Positions 63,757-64,000 of a stretch of DNA of 64,000 nt are shown here, one piece after another; positions within the stretch are counted from its first letter, which is position 1, and every line of letters starts with the position of its first letter. Below the pieces are notes generated by a model, which saw only the letters and a list, made by a program, of their open reading frames with translations, was not told the origin of the DNA and did no database searches. This stretch comes from Ochotona curzoniae (Eukaryota > Chordata > Mammalia > Lagomorpha > Ochotonidae): the NCBI RefSeq assembly GCF_017591425.1, contig NW_024467106.1, positions 27,642,501 through 27,706,500 of the forward strand, given 5' to 3'. Made by a program: the position numbers and the translations under genes.

Positions 63757-64000
63757 GGGCCCGGCGCGGTGGCGCAAGTGGTTAAAGGTCCTCGCCTTGC
63801 ACGCCCGGGATCCCATATGGGCGCCGGTTCTAATCCCGGCAGCCCCGCTTCCCTTCCAGCTCCCTGCCTGTGGCCCGGGAAGGCAGTCGAGGACTGCCCA
63901 AAGCTTTGGGAACCTGCACCCGCGTGGGAGACCCGGAAGAGGCTCCTGGCTCTGGATCGGCATAGCATCGGCCCGTTGCGCTCACTTGGGGAGTGAATCA
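63757..64000 (+). mobile_element. Young CSINE, cut by the window edge
   Basis: It starts GGGCCCGGCGCGGTGGCGCA, has the tRNA-like A-box region GTGGCGCAAGTGGTTAAAGG and a good B box GGTTCTAATCC at 63826-63836. It retains many CpGs (GCGCGG, ACGCCCGG, CACCCGCGTG), so it is the youngest copy here. Its 3' CT-rich part and tail lie outside the window. Confidence 0.95.

Larger units (their letters stand above)
59877..64000 (-). other. COL15A1: COL15A1 intron upstream of exon A1 (3' part)
   Basis: At least 4.1 kb up to the window edge, with no Gly-X-Y frame on the minus strand. It contains a (CAAA)n tract next to exon A1, L1-like tails, two CSINEs and an old L1-like segment, listed separately. 62700-63700 shows nothing I can name. 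Confidence 0.8.

Noticed and set aside
63757..63840. tRNA-gene-like A and B boxes.
   Set aside because: They belong to the head of a CSINE; the sequence cannot fold as a mature tRNA.
59877..64000. Further upstream COL15A1 exons.
   Set aside because: No minus-strand Gly-X-Y frame with splice sites found.
1..64000. CRISPR array, phage, plasmid, operon or toxin-antitoxin system.
   Set aside because: Split exons, SINEs, L1/L2/MIR remnants and a CpG-island promoter show vertebrate nuclear DNA; tandem repeats here are microsatellites and a minisatellite without spacer structure.

Overview
This window is mammalian nuclear DNA, and the repeats point to a lagomorph. About 25 copies of a tRNA-derived C-type SINE (CSINE) are scattered through it in both orientations. 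CSINEs are characteristic of rabbits and pikas. The youngest copy (from 63757) has a CCCGGCGCGGTGGCGCAAGTGG-type head that looks more like pika (Ochotona) than rabbit; that lean comes from remembered consensus sequences, not from a comparison. There is no bacterial, viral or plasmid gene content.

Layout, read on the minus strand, on which both genes lie. (1) 59876 to 29425 holds 26 exons of the 3' half of COL15A1, the collagen alpha-1(XV) chain. Together they encode the last 706 residues: interrupted collagenous (Gly-X-Y) segments, the trimerisation domain, a proline-rich hinge and the complete C-terminal endostatin-like (restin) domain with its stop codon. The exons join in one open frame of 2121 nt, with GT-AG splice sites at every internal junction. 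The upstream exons lie beyond the right edge. (2) About 28.5 to 3.7 kb is a roughly 25 kb intergenic stretch with SINEs and old repeats and no gene I can support. (3) 3362 to 3275 is coding exon 1 of TGFBR1, the TGF-beta type I receptor (ALK5), which encodes the start codon and signal peptide. It sits in a CpG island (about 2500-3720) that also holds the promoter. The first 3.27 kb is the start of TGFBR1 intron 1. The order COL15A1 then TGFBR1, in the same orientation, matches human 9q22.33.

The two genes are not an operon and are transcribed from separate promoters. COL15A1 makes a basement-membrane chondroitin-sulfate proteoglycan collagen whose C-terminal fragment is anti-angiogenic; TGFBR1 is a receptor serine/threonine kinase.

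I found no new biological system. The items most worth a second look are a 3'-truncated U2 snRNA retropseudogene with a perfect 10-bp target-site duplication in a COL15A1 intron, a cluster of six CSINEs in alternating orientations in one intron, the short alanine tract and the open upstream frame of TGFBR1 exon 1, the lack of a canonical poly(A) signal downstream of COL15A1, and a degenerate minisatellite in TGFBR1 intron 1.
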